This document shows, piece by piece, positions 27,832 to 34,442 of a stretch of DNA of 64,000 nucleotides (position 1 is the first letter of the stretch; every line of letters starts with the position of its first letter). Origin of the DNA: a virus. The notes beneath the pieces were generated by a model. It made no database searches, was not told the DNA's origin, and saw only the letters and a list, made by a program, of their open reading frames with translations. Location: IMG/VR virus record IMGVR_UViG_3300017760_000001, positions 80,436 through 144,435 of that record; one strand, given 5' to 3'. Both the position numbers and the translations under genes were made by a program.

Positions 27832-28339
27832 ATTTTGGGTAATCTAACCACGCAACCGCAACAATGCGAGTTCCCTTTTCTACAGGTGAAGCTTCATGCC
27901 AAAGATTAGATCTAAATATTACGGTATCGCCGACTTCCTGTCTGGGAATACTATATTTGTTTTTTGGGTCATCCCCATATATCCTTAAACCTTCGCCAAC
28001 AAAATCATCAGATAATCTAAGAACCGTAGTAGTAGACCAATACCTGCGAAAGCTATCATCGCTAGATTCATCGAGATGAATTTTAAATTTATCACCTTCC
28101 TCATACAACAATAAGTCCAGTTGACTAACCTTACAACCCATACCTACCCAGTCTTCTAATTGTTCACAAAATTCTGGATACAATCTATAATGAGACTGAA
28201 ACGTTTTACTAGTACGAACATCGCTATATGGGTTATTACCAGTTACTTTAGACTGGTTGGAACCCCAGATTCTAGAAAGACATTCTTCAGCCATCTCCTC
28301 TAAGATATCAGAATCTATAACCTTACCTACTTTATACAT
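27827..28339 (-). CDS. 2-oxoglutarate/Fe(II)-dependent dioxygenase
   Basis: 170 residues. Prolyl-4-hydroxylase-like double-stranded beta-helix with iron ligands His88-x-Asp90 (KIHLDE) and His148 (NLWHEA), and Arg158 (KGTRI) as the 2-oxoglutarate anchor; GLRIYGDD and GDTVIFRS are typical strands. Such enzymes hydroxylate protein or nucleic acid targets and are frequent in marine T4-like phages; the substrate cannot be read. It overlaps the gp33-like stop by eight bases and precedes gp32. Confidence 0.85.
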   Translation of the reverse strand: MYKVGKVIDSDILEEMAEECLSRIWGSNQSKVTGNNPYSDVRTSKTFQSHYRLYPEFCEQLEDWVGMGCKVSQLDLLLYEEGDKFKIHLDESSDDSFRRYWSTTTVLRLSDDFVGEGLRIYGDDPKNKYSIPRQEVGDTVIFRSNLWHEASPVEKGTRIVAVAWLDYPKL

Positions 28340-28592
28340 CCAAAGTATTTACCTTAGGCAAAAAGTTGAGATCCATCGCTTCCTTCTCAAGATTCTCAGT
28401 AATAGAAGGCGAGAGATATTTCTTGATATCTTCGATCTCTATATTGTTTTGTTCACACAACCAAACAATTGCATCAAGGTAGGACATTCCATTCATCCGT
28501 ACTGCCGTCTCCACCATCTTCGAAAACTTCTTCTTGTTCAGGAAGTTCTCTTTTGTAGGTTCTTCTTGGTTCGTTGTTACCATACCATTCAT
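28332..28592 (-). CDS. 33: gp33-like late transcription coactivator
   Basis: 86 residues (or 83 from an internal ATG at 28583, which is better spaced from GAGG). The core FSKMVE..VRMNGMSYLDAIVWLCEQNNI and the EAMDLNFLPKVNTLDV ending match cyanophage-type gp33, which bridges RNA polymerase beta flap and the sliding clamp for late transcription. The long upstream overlap (about 110-119 nt) with the preceding gene in another frame is unusual but the conserved region begins within it. The TATAAATA late promoters in this window fit its presence. Confidence 0.7.
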   Translation of the reverse strand: MNGMVTTNQEEPTKENFLNKKKFSKMVETAVRMNGMSYLDAIVWLCEQNNIEIEDIKKYLSPSITENLEKEAMDLNFLPKVNTLDV

Positions 28593-29040
28593 TCCTCAGT
28601 TCTTGAGTCCACACCTGTGCTATATCTGGGTAGTACGTACCGATAGATCGTTTTGGTGTGCCGTCTGGATAGTATGCCATAGTTAAACAAATAGTTTTCA
28701 TTGTACCCTCACGATTACGTCCATAACGACTGTCTTGATATATCCCACTAGACAGGTATGACTTCAAGTTTTTCAAATAGACATCAAGGATCTGATATTC
28801 ATGACGTTCGTCCTTATCTTTCGATAAACGATTTCGTTTCTTGGAACTAACTTCGGAGGTAAGTTCTTTTACCCACCCCCGAACCTTCTTCCAATGGATA
28901 GGACTGTCTTCGTCCATCTCCAACAAATCTGGATGAACAGATGCAGATCCATCGTGTCCTCTTTTTTCACGAGCGATTCGCAAACGCTCCGCAGCTGCAA
29001 GTCGCTGTTCTTCGGTCATTGGTTTGCGTTTCTTTTTCAT
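28474..29040 (-). CDS. Conserved basic protein of unknown function upstream of gp33
   Basis: 188 residues. It begins with a Lys/Arg/Ala-rich helical segment (MTEEQRLAAAERLRIAREKR), followed by VHPDL, a WKKVRGWVKE helix, and a compact domain with MKTICLTMAYYPDGTPKRSIGTYYPDIAQVWTQ, which I recognise from marine T4-like phages without a function. The Glu/Asp-rich tail overlaps the gp33-like coding region. In T4 the gene before 33 is dsbA, a late-promoter DNA-binding protein, but I see no match to DsbA. Confidence 0.75.
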   Translation of the reverse strand: MKKKRKPMTEEQRLAAAERLRIAREKRGHDGSASVHPDLLEMDEDSPIHWKKVRGWVKELTSEVSSKKRNRLSKDKDERHEYQILDVYLKNLKSYLSSGIYQDSRYGRNREGTMKTICLTMAYYPDGTPKRSIGTYYPDIAQVWTQELRNEWYGNNEPRRTYKRELPEQEEVFEDGGDGSTDEWNVLP

Positions 29041-29044
29041 ATCT

Positions 29045-29317
29045 TTACTCGATTGGCATAAAAGTTAAAAGAGAGTCCATACGGAATGATCGCCATTCTT
29101 TGATCACTAAGTCGAATACTCGAACAGTCTCATTACCACCTACAGACTGATCAACACTCTTACCGCTCTTAGGAACGTTCTCTTCGGGAATTAAATCGAA
29201 ATCAAGAGTTGCTTTCATCTCACGTACACCACCATCTTTTACTTTGGTGAACGATAGATCAACCATACCATCTTGAAGCATTTCGACCACTTCATCTTTA
29301 CTATATTCTACTACCAT
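29045..29317 (-). CDS. WYL_2/DUF2693-like small phage protein
   Basis: 90 residues. FTKVKDGGVREMKATLDFDLIPEE followed by VRVFDLVIKEWRSFRMDSLLTF is the pattern of the phage DUF2693 (WYL_2) family, predicted to form an SH3-like beta barrel that may bind nucleic acid. It is widespread in T4-like phages; function unknown. It is four bases upstream of the next gene in the same operon. Confidence 0.7.
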   Translation of the reverse strand: MVVEYSKDEVVEMLQDGMVDLSFTKVKDGGVREMKATLDFDLIPEENVPKSGKSVDQSVGGNETVRVFDLVIKEWRSFRMDSLLTFMPIE

Positions 29318-29331
29318 TATATATCTCCAGT

Positions 29332-29712
29332 TTATTTATCTTTAGGTTTTTCATTAAACTTACCTTCATGTAGATCATTCAACCATTCATCAGTTTGATC
29401 AACATAACAAATAGCGCTCTCTAAAATGTTTAATTGTTTCTCATGAGTTTCACACTGTTCTTTAGTAAGTAGTTCATCAGCACTTTTAACATCTTTATTT
29501 TTCATATACCAATTCAAGTGGTTGACATAGAGTCCATGCAATACATCAGAACAAATAGCTTCATATATAATTTGATCATCAACTTCTGGAAAAGAAGTTG
29601 GATCAAGATTTTTAAAAGCATGTAAACCAGAAGATTTATTTTGTTTAACATCTTCTTCGGTTACTATTGGTTCGCCTTTACTGTCACCCTTGGTTGCTTT
29701 AGATTTTGCCAT
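29332..29712 (-). CDS. Hypothetical protein, helical, basic N-terminus
   Basis: 126 residues, not recognised. N-terminal Lys/Ser-rich segment, then a predicted helical hairpin (QIIYEAICSDVLHGLYVNHLNWYMKN, ETHEKQLNILESAICYVDQ is the second helix region). It stands between two small genes with gaps of one and fourteen bases, so clearly in the same operon. Confidence 0.65.
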   Translation of the reverse strand: MAKSKATKGDSKGEPIVTEEDVKQNKSSGLHAFKNLDPTSFPEVDDQIIYEAICSDVLHGLYVNHLNWYMKNKDVKSADELLTKEQCETHEKQLNILESAICYVDQTDEWLNDLHEGKFNEKPKDK

Positions 29713-29713
29713 T

Positions 29714-29926
29714 TTAAATTTCCCCTATGCGAGTATTTTCAAGTACGTCACCAAAGTGTGCCTTCGCATAGTCTTCTGCATCACTCCAGTGTATTTCGGA
29801 CATGTCATCGAACTTCTCGACAGATGCCACTAATCTATCAACTTTCTTCTCATGCAACTTTGCGCTTTGGATTTTCTCCGCAGCTGCTTTGATCATCGCA
29901 TAACGTTGAACTTTATTTATTGCCAT
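29714..29926 (-). CDS. Small hypothetical helical protein
   Basis: 70 residues from ATG 29926. This start was chosen instead of an upstream frame extension because GGAG stands seven bases before it and the upstream gene ends two bases before. Composition is Lys/Glu/Ala-rich (IKAAAEKIQSAKLHEKKVDR). No family recognised. Confidence 0.6.
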   Translation of the reverse strand: MAINKVQRYAMIKAAAEKIQSAKLHEKKVDRLVASVEKFDDMSEIHWSDAEDYAKAHFGDVLENTRIGEI

Positions 29927-29927
29927 T

Positions 29928-30341
29928 CTAAATCTCCAATTCATCAAATGGGAAACAATCAAGAAATAGATCACGTTCTAGTTTATACGCCTCTATCTCC
30001 CACGGTTGATCTTTATATTTAAACTCAGATGCGTTGTTACCTTTCCATGCGAAACCACCTTCACACGTCAACTCTCCACGTAGGAACTGTCGAGCATGAA
30101 CCATCTCATGTGCAAGTGCCTGCATCTGTCTCATAAAACTTTTATCTTTGGTTCCGATACTTACAAACACTTCAGTGTCATCACCAATACAAAGTCCGTC
30201 AGCCTCATCATCAAGTACAGACTTGAACTTGACATTGACTAGTCGAGCAGTAAATCGATGGATCTTCAAAGCGACCATCAGATTATTCACATACTGATCA
30301 ACGATTTTTTTCTTTGCGTGACGACCTTCAATAAAATACAT
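29928..30341 (-). CDS. SprT-like zinc metallopeptidase
   Basis: 137 residues. ALAHEMVHARQFLRGEL contains the HExxH zinc motif (His78, Glu79, His82), with a downstream Glu (EIEAYKLERD) as candidate third ligand; this is the compact SprT-like/zincin pattern known in marine phages. Target unknown; possibly proteins bound to DNA, by analogy with SprT/Spartan, which is inference. A consensus sigma70-type promoter lies 26 nt upstream. Confidence 0.75.
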   Translation of the reverse strand: MYFIEGRHAKKKIVDQYVNNLMVALKIHRFTARLVNVKFKSVLDDEADGLCIGDDTEVFVSIGTKDKSFMRQMQALAHEMVHARQFLRGELTCEGGFAWKGNNASEFKYKDQPWEIEAYKLERDLFLDCFPFDELEI

Positions 30342-30366
30342 GTACTATCCTCATTAACAGAATGTC

Positions 30367-30395
30367 ATTATAGAACATCTGTCAACATTTGTCAA
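30367..30395 (-). promoter_or_regulatory. Sigma70-like promoter TTGACA-17-TATAAT
   Basis: Perfect -35 and -10 hexamers in the gap upstream of the SprT-like gene. The spacer contains a second TTGACA and the AGATG variant of the shared spacer element. Confidence 0.8.
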
Positions 30396-30398
30396 GCG

Positions 30399-30692
30399 TT
30401 ATCTGCCAATATCTTCAACATTTTTTCTACTGATTACTTGATACGCACCTTTGTTATATGCAGGGGCGATAGTATAACCAGAAGATATATCGATACGTTC
30501 TTCTCTAGAAAGTGTTTCATTAGATTTACTTTGTACAGTATCAGAGGCGCTCGGATAGTCCTGTGTGTCTCGCCTGAATGATGCCTCAGGTGTGTACGGT
30601 TTGAACTCAGACTTATGGGTCTTAGACTTGCCCCATGCGTTATACGACTTCTTACGCCCGTTCGGGTAGTGTCTCATACTGCCGTGAATCAT
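30399..30692 (-). CDS. Conserved hypothetical protein
   Basis: 97 residues, very basic N-terminus (HYPNGRKKSYNAWGKSKTHKSEF), then FRRDTQDYPSA, and a C-terminal stretch rich in polar residues ending NKGAYQVISRKNVEDIG. I have the impression of similar proteins in cyanophage early regions (RDT..PS motif), without function. It overlaps the upstream gene by 41 bases in another frame. Confidence 0.6.
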   Translation of the reverse strand: MIHGSMRHYPNGRKKSYNAWGKSKTHKSEFKPYTPEASFRRDTQDYPSASDTVQSKSNETLSREERIDISSGYTIAPAYNKGAYQVISRKNVEDIGR

Positions 30693-30810
30693 CTAGATAT
30701 TCTCCAGTCTTCTTGGACTCTTTCTTCTTGTCCGTGTGAGTATCAGGTTTGTGGTACTTATCCATATTTCTTTTAACAGGGTTCTTACGATACTGTGTTT
30801 TGTTTTTCAT
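30652..30810 (-). CDS. Small basic protein
   Basis: 52 residues from ATG 30810; a longer in-frame reading exists but 30810 forms a TAATG junction with the small membrane-protein gene upstream. Lys/Tyr/Asp-rich, no domain recognised. Confidence 0.5.
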   Translation of the reverse strand: MKNKTQYRKNPVKRNMDKYHKPDTHTDKKKESKKTGEYLDDSRQYETLPERA

Positions 30811-30953
30811 TAGTGACAATGACCATTCAAGTGATAACCGACCAATGCTCCTAAAGCAAAGATCATCCAATCCATAACGAAATGGAAAGAGAAGGCCAAA
30901 AGCAGAATCTCTTTCCAATGTTTGGAACAAACTTCCCTATATTTTTTAAACAT
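30810..30953 (-). CDS. Small single-pass membrane protein
   Basis: 47 residues, too short for routine detection. A basic start (MFKKYREVCSKHWK) is followed by one hydrophobic helix, about residues 16-42, containing LLLAFSFHFVMDWMIFALGA. It overlaps the upstream gene by eight bases and ends in TAATG with the next. A sigma70-type promoter lies just upstream, inside the preceding gene. Topology by the positive-inside rule: N-terminus in the cytoplasm. Confidence 0.65.
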   Translation of the reverse strand: MFKKYREVCSKHWKEILLLAFSFHFVMDWMIFALGALVGYHLNGHCH

Positions 30954-31080
30954 CCGATGTATCGATCATGATTATATCATACTCACCCGAAGATGTCAAC
31001 CTTTCCATCTCGGACAAGGCAACACGCAAATCTTCATGAACGGAAATCACATTACTATCAGCATCGACTAACCTAATCAT
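30946..31080 (-). CDS. Small hypothetical protein
   Basis: 44 residues, MIRLVDADSNVISVHED at the start, ending YDIIMIDTSDV. Its last third doubles as the promoter of the next gene. ATG 31080 overlaps the end of the upstream membrane-protein gene. Confidence 0.6.
   Translation of the reverse strand: MIRLVDADSNVISVHEDLRVALSEMERLTSSGEYDIIMIDTSDV
30971..30999 (-). promoter_or_regulatory. Sigma70-like promoter inside coding sequence (TTGACA-17-TATAAT)
   Basis: Consensus hexamers embedded in the 3' end of the 44-residue gene, encoding LTSSGEYDII there, directed at the 47-residue membrane-protein gene. Confidence 0.7.
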
Positions 31081-31222
31081 CTAGTTTGTTACCATAGTAA
31101 TCGTGAGTACCAGCTTCGTGATTCTTACGTCTTTCTTTAGCTTCGTGAACTGCAGCTATGGAACCCATAACTCCAAAGAAAACCAACCAACAAGCAATAA
31201 AAACAACTATAAACTCTACCAT
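31073..31222 (-). CDS. Small membrane protein with N-terminal anchor
   Basis: 49 residues. Residues 3-24 form one hydrophobic helix (FIVVFIACWLVFFGVMG), followed by a charged cytosolic tail (HEAKERRKNHEAG). GGAGG nine bases before the ATG; start shares a TAATG junction with the upstream gene. Confidence 0.7.
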   Translation of the reverse strand: MVEFIVVFIACWLVFFGVMGSIAAVHEAKERRKNHEAGTHDYYGNKLDD

Positions 31223-31635
31223 TACGCAACCTCCTTATGTGATACGTGGTATTCTGAACGATCGCCTTTCGGCATCATGACGAACGACTCCTTACTACCC
31301 TCTCTGAGGGGTAACTCCCTCTCAGCAACAAAGTTGCCATAGAAGTTACGAGTGATGAAGTATGGAGACTCCCACGACTCCCACGGAGTCTCGTCACGGT
31401 CTACAATAGACCAGTCAAGAATAAACTCTTGATAAGACTCGTTACTATCCTCAATCAGAGGACGAAGGGCCTCGACAAGATCCTTCGCATCATCTTGCGA
31501 GTGATCGAAGTCAAGAACGTAGGTGTTACCACCTTTGTTCTTCCAACGTTGTGGACATTCACCCTGTCCGTCCCAATCATGGGCGCCATAGTTTTCACGA
31601 CACTGGGTCTCGATTACTAAACGAAGTCTTGCCAT
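31222..31635 (-). CDS. Conserved phage protein of unknown function
   Basis: 137 residues from ATG 31635. The longer in-frame start at 31680 is rejected because the promoter at 31669-31697 puts the transcript start near 31662. The N-terminus RLRLVIETQCRENYGAHDW with GGNTYVL is a pattern I know from small phage and plasmid proteins of unknown role. The domain is mixed alpha/beta, acidic. First gene behind its promoter. Confidence 0.65.
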   Translation of the reverse strand: MARLRLVIETQCRENYGAHDWDGQGECPQRWKNKGGNTYVLDFDHSQDDAKDLVEALRPLIEDSNESYQEFILDWSIVDRDETPWESWESPYFITRNFYGNFVAERELPLREGSKESFVMMPKGDRSEYHVSHKEVA

Positions 31636-31668
31636 ATCAAATCTCTCTCTATCATCAATTAAGTAACT

Positions 31669-31697
31669 ATTATATGCCATTGGGCAACAATTGTCAA
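31669..31697 (-). promoter_or_regulatory. Early-type promoter TTGACA-17-TATAAT with TGCCCA spacer element
   Basis: Perfect hexamers, 17-base spacer; TGCCCA occupies spacer positions 6-11. The TGCCCAATGGCA stretch is also a perfect dyad here. Leader contains repeated GAGAGA and TCAATTAAG-type elements shared with 57.5 and 59.8 kb. Confidence 0.85.
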
Positions 31698-31879
31698 GCG
31701 TTTATTTTAATAAACTTTCTACGTGACTTAGACCATTGCTTCTTAGGTTTCTTGAACATGATCTCTTCAGTAGTGTTCCGTTTGATGTAACCAGCCAGTT
31801 GTCCAGCTGAGTTAACAATGTATGTGTGATTGGGAATGTTATGGTCACCCCAATCGGTGACCTCTTGTAAGTATTCCAT
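31694..31879 (-). CDS. Small conserved hypothetical protein
   Basis: 61 residues. EVTDWGDHNIPNHTYIVNS followed by a basic tail (KKPKKQWSKSRRKF) resembles short proteins of marine T4-like phages; function unknown. The start overlaps the upstream stop by one base; its 3' end contains the -35 of the next promoter. Confidence 0.65.
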   Translation of the reverse strand: MEYLQEVTDWGDHNIPNHTYIVNSAGQLAGYIKRNTTEEIMFKKPKKQWSKSRRKFIKINA

Positions 31880-32178
31880 TATGATCTCTTCTTACGTGGT
31901 TTGAAACCAAGGGTTTCCATTGCACCAACTGGAGTATCTTTTTCACTCAGTTCTTTGTACTGTTCAACAGTAGCATTCTTCACTAGGAAGTTAACCCACG
32001 ACTTCCAAGGTTTTGAACCGTACTTGAATCGTGCAATGAACGTGCGTTCTGGCATACCGTGCCAAGATGGGTGACAGTTCGGAGACACTTGCTCCATAGT
32101 ACGTGAACCTTCGAACGCACCTTGATACATCAGGTACATACCGTCCCAACTGAACTTCTCTTTATCAAATCTAGTCAT
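31879..32178 (-). CDS. Conserved small hypothetical protein
   Basis: 99 residues from ATG 32178, which has GAGAAG just upstream; earlier in-frame ATGs lie upstream of or too close to the predicted transcript start near 32203. Contains WDGMYLMYQGAFEG, FIARFKYGSKPWKSWVNFLVKN and a basic tail. Not recognised by function. Confidence 0.65.
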   Translation of the reverse strand: MTRFDKEKFSWDGMYLMYQGAFEGSRTMEQVSPNCHPSWHGMPERTFIARFKYGSKPWKSWVNFLVKNATVEQYKELSEKDTPVGAMETLGFKPRKKRS

Positions 32179-32209
32179 AATCTTCTCTCTTCTCATTATC
32201 AATACAAGT

Positions 32210-32238
32210 ATTATACATGATGAAACATGTTTTGTCAA
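32210..32238 (-). promoter_or_regulatory. Early-type promoter TTGACA-17-TATAAT
   Basis: Perfect hexamers; the spacer lacks the TGCCCA element. Its downstream leader (TACTTGTATTGAT then GAGAAGAG) is nearly identical to those at 58.1 and 60.2 kb. Confidence 0.8.
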
Positions 32239-32250
32239 CACTTATTTTCA

Positions 32251-32258
32251 TATAAATA
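32251..32258 (+). promoter_or_regulatory. Late promoter box TATAAATA
   Basis: Exact match 35 bases before the ATG at 32294; start near 32264 would give a leader containing AAAAGG. Confidence 0.55.
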
Positions 32259-32280
32259 AAGGGGTAATTTAGATAAAAGG

Positions 32281-32288
32281 TATAAATA
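32281..32288 (+). promoter_or_regulatory. Late promoter box TATAAATA, predicted leaderless start
   Basis: Second exact match, only five bases before the ATG, so its start point would be the A of the initiation codon. Two tandem boxes may give leadered and leaderless transcripts. Confidence 0.55.
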
Positions 32289-32293
32289 ACACT

Positions 32294-32557
32294 ATGAGTA
32301 ACGAACTATTCGATTTTGGGTTTACCCTAGTAGATGAGAACGAACTGGAGGTTGTGCAACAGGCGCAAGCAACAGTCACGTCTGCATCATCGTCCGTAGA
32401 AGAAACCCAAGCAAAACTAGACAATTTGTATAACGCAATTCAACCATTGTTAAACAATCTAAAGATGAACCCAGAGAAAGAATACATTCTGTGGCCTAAT
32501 CGTACCGAGAAGATTGAACAATTTGAAGATCACATTCAAGGTATCTACAAAGGTTAA
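32294..32557 (+). CDS. Conserved marine-phage small protein
   Basis: 87 residues. ELFDFGFTLVDENELE at the start, a coiled-coil-like middle and NPEKEYILWPNRTEKIEQF near the end; I recognise this pattern from T4-like marine phages without a known role. It is one of only two genes on the plus strand outside the tail module and is under tandem late boxes, suggesting a virion or late function. Confidence 0.65.
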   Translation: MSNELFDFGFTLVDENELEVVQQAQATVTSASSSVEETQAKLDNLYNAIQPLLNNLKMNPEKEYILWPNRTEKIEQFEDHIQGIYKG

Positions 32558-32560
32558 TTC

Positions 32561-33415
32561 ATGCCAACAGAACACATAATAGTCAAGAATCGTATAACAT
32601 CTAATGAAATTAAAGAGATTGATCCTGATCTACTTGAATTTACGTACCTCTATCTGAATGGCAGAATTATCCGTCAGAGTGCCAGAACTGGTTATGATGT
32701 AACGTTCAAGGATGAGAGTGCAGAATGTAATCTTGTAAATGAGATGATAGATCTGTGTCCTGACTATTGTAATTTTTTATTGTCTCGTAGATACAAAAAT
32801 ATTTTGTTTATTACGCACATGGACATCCATGAAACAAAATGGTATAAAGACGGTCGCCCAAAACAAGATATTTCAGATGAAACACTAAAGTTTGGACACC
32901 CCCCCTCTAAAATTCCAAATAAAAATTATCCTGACTTGGATAAGATTATACACTTCATTCCAGTTTTTATGGAACACTGGGATTTTGAAACTTTTTATAA
33001 AGTTGACCGACCAATGCAACCAAGATATTCTGGGACATTACATGAAATTTATGACAGGTTTGATGTTAAAAGTGCATCATCTAGTTGTCAATATGAACAC
33101 GGCTCAAAAGATTGGAATTTAAGAAACCCCGAAGATTCTAAATATGATGCTGTGGTTTTTCTAAACATACCATCAAAAGATAACAAATCTTTTTCATTAG
33201 AAAACATTAAACCTGTATTTGATAACTACGTCAGTAGTAACTGTGAGTTTGTTGACATCTGGGACGGTGATAAGACTGGAAGATTTGAAGGCGATAAAAA
33301 ATTATCTATTAAAGGCAATGTGTCTGAGGCAATAGTTTTAAAACATGTGAGTGAAAATAAAGAATTGAGTGATCTGGATAATTTTTTAAATAATCACATT
33401 AGTGTCTACAAATAA
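32561..33415 (+). CDS. Unrecognised protein
   Basis: 284 residues, three bases after the preceding gene. It has no motif I can name. Features: aromatic/acidic middle with LDKIIHFIPVFMEHWDFETFY, and a C-terminal Lys/Ser/Asp-rich half. More AT-rich than its neighbours. It converges with the P-loop gene on the opposite strand, with adjacent stop codons and no visible terminator. Confidence 0.6.
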   Translation: MPTEHIIVKNRITSNEIKEIDPDLLEFTYLYLNGRIIRQSARTGYDVTFKDESAECNLVNEMIDLCPDYCNFLLSRRYKNILFITHMDIHETKWYKDGRPKQDISDETLKFGHPPSKIPNKNYPDLDKIIHFIPVFMEHWDFETFYKVDRPMQPRYSGTLHEIYDRFDVKSASSSCQYEHGSKDWNLRNPEDSKYDAVVFLNIPSKDNKSFSLENIKPVFDNYVSSNCEFVDIWDGDKTGRFEGDKKLSIKGNVSEAIVLKHVSENKELSDLDNFLNNHISVYK

Positions 33416-34288
33416 CTAACCCCAAGTAATATTTTTAGGAACGTATGAGGATATCTTTGCTTTGATATCCTTTTCCATTTTGGCGACTGGTGTTGGTGGT
33501 TTACCAGATCGTTTTGCGTAGAAGTACTGTGCATCTTTCAAGAACGAACCACCCTTTCCAGATACTTTAAGATCAGCATCGACACCGACCTTGTTGAATG
33601 CGAATACGATATCCCCATCCATATATCTCTTCAGAGTCTTACCCATGTTAACGATGTCCGCCATAGTCTGTGATGCACCACGGTGAGTGTTAACTAGGAT
33701 CTCTGCTGGTACTGTACGACTACGAGTAAGGTTCTGTGCCTTAGCGACTTCGATATCGTTCACTACCCATACGATGTGAATGTTCTTCTTGTCATAACCT
33801 ACGTCAGTCAACATACGAGTTAGATTGTTTAACTTCTGTAGATCTTTCAGAGTTGTATCAAAAACAAGATTGGGTTTACGATCAGGGGCGGCCGCAAGAA
33901 CACCACGCATCAATACTTTCTTTTGACGAGAGTCCAGAGAAAGAACATTGGCAATGATGTCGTGTAACTTACCAACGTTCTCTGGATTCTTTAGATCGGA
34001 TGCGATTTTTTCGATATCCATCCCAGTCTCCGCCTTGACTCGTTTGCGAATCAGTTTAGACTTTGAGGCGGCAGTCTTGAGTTCGTCAACATCTAAGACT
34101 TTACCCTCAAGACCAACTAGGTTAGATAGGACGAATCCTTTACCTGAACCAGCACCCCCTGCCATGATAACAACGTTACCAAATTTAGGGTAGGCTTTAC
34201 CTCCGAACGTAATGAGTTTCTCTAATAGAATCTCACTATACTGTTGGAGTTCTTGTTCTTCGGATAAGTGCTGGCTGAATGTTTTCAT
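33416..34288 (-). CDS. Zeta-toxin-like P-loop kinase
   Basis: 290 residues. Walker A GGAGSGKG at 44-51, in IMAGGAGSGKGFVL, then LDVDELK, LVFDTTLKDLQKL and IHIVWVVND, the order seen in zeta-toxin/AAA-type small-molecule or nucleotide-sugar kinases. Similar P-loop proteins occur in marine T4-like phages. Zeta toxins phosphorylate UDP-N-acetylglucosamine; whether that applies here is unknown. A late box ends six bases before the ATG. No antitoxin-like partner is adjacent. Confidence 0.7.
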   Translation of the reverse strand: MKTFSQHLSEEQELQQYSEILLEKLITFGGKAYPKFGNVVIMAGGAGSGKGFVLSNLVGLEGKVLDVDELKTAASKSKLIRKRVKAETGMDIEKIASDLKNPENVGKLHDIIANVLSLDSRQKKVLMRGVLAAAPDRKPNLVFDTTLKDLQKLNNLTRMLTDVGYDKKNIHIVWVVNDIEVAKAQNLTRSRTVPAEILVNTHRGASQTMADIVNMGKTLKRYMDGDIVFAFNKVGVDADLKVSGKGGSFLKDAQYFYAKRSGKPPTPVAKMEKDIKAKISSYVPKNITWG

Positions 34289-34294
34289 ATAAGT

Positions 34295-34302
34295 TATTTA
34301 TA
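34295..34302 (-). promoter_or_regulatory. Late promoter box TATAAATA, start at or one base before ATG
   Basis: Exact match; six bases separate it from the ATG of the P-loop gene (34288). It overlaps the stop of the small membrane-protein gene upstream. Confidence 0.6.
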
Positions 34303-34441
34303 CAAAAAAACATCCCAAGGCAAAGAGTAATAATAAAATAATTACATTTGGACGAAAGTCCCAAACTGCAACGAAATCGTCTGCGGTGTATCTGATAAAC
34401 TCAATTATATTTTCTTGTAATTTATTCCAAAGATCTTTCAC
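34298..34441 (-). CDS. Small C-terminally anchored membrane protein (GTG start)
   Basis: 47 residues. GTG 34441 has AAGGA eight bases upstream; the coding region partly overlaps the preceding stop. Amphipathic start (KDLWNKLQENIIEFIRYTAD), then a hydrophobic C-terminal helix NVIILLLLFALGCFFV. A tail-anchored inner-membrane protein is likely. Confidence 0.6.
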   Translation of the reverse strand: MKDLWNKLQENIIEFIRYTADDFVAVWDFRPNVIILLLLFALGCFFV

Positions 34442-34442
34442 T

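Noticed and set aside
33416-34288. Toxin-antitoxin system around the zeta-like kinase
   Set aside because: No epsilon-like antitoxin next to it and late-promoter control; more likely a phage kinase.
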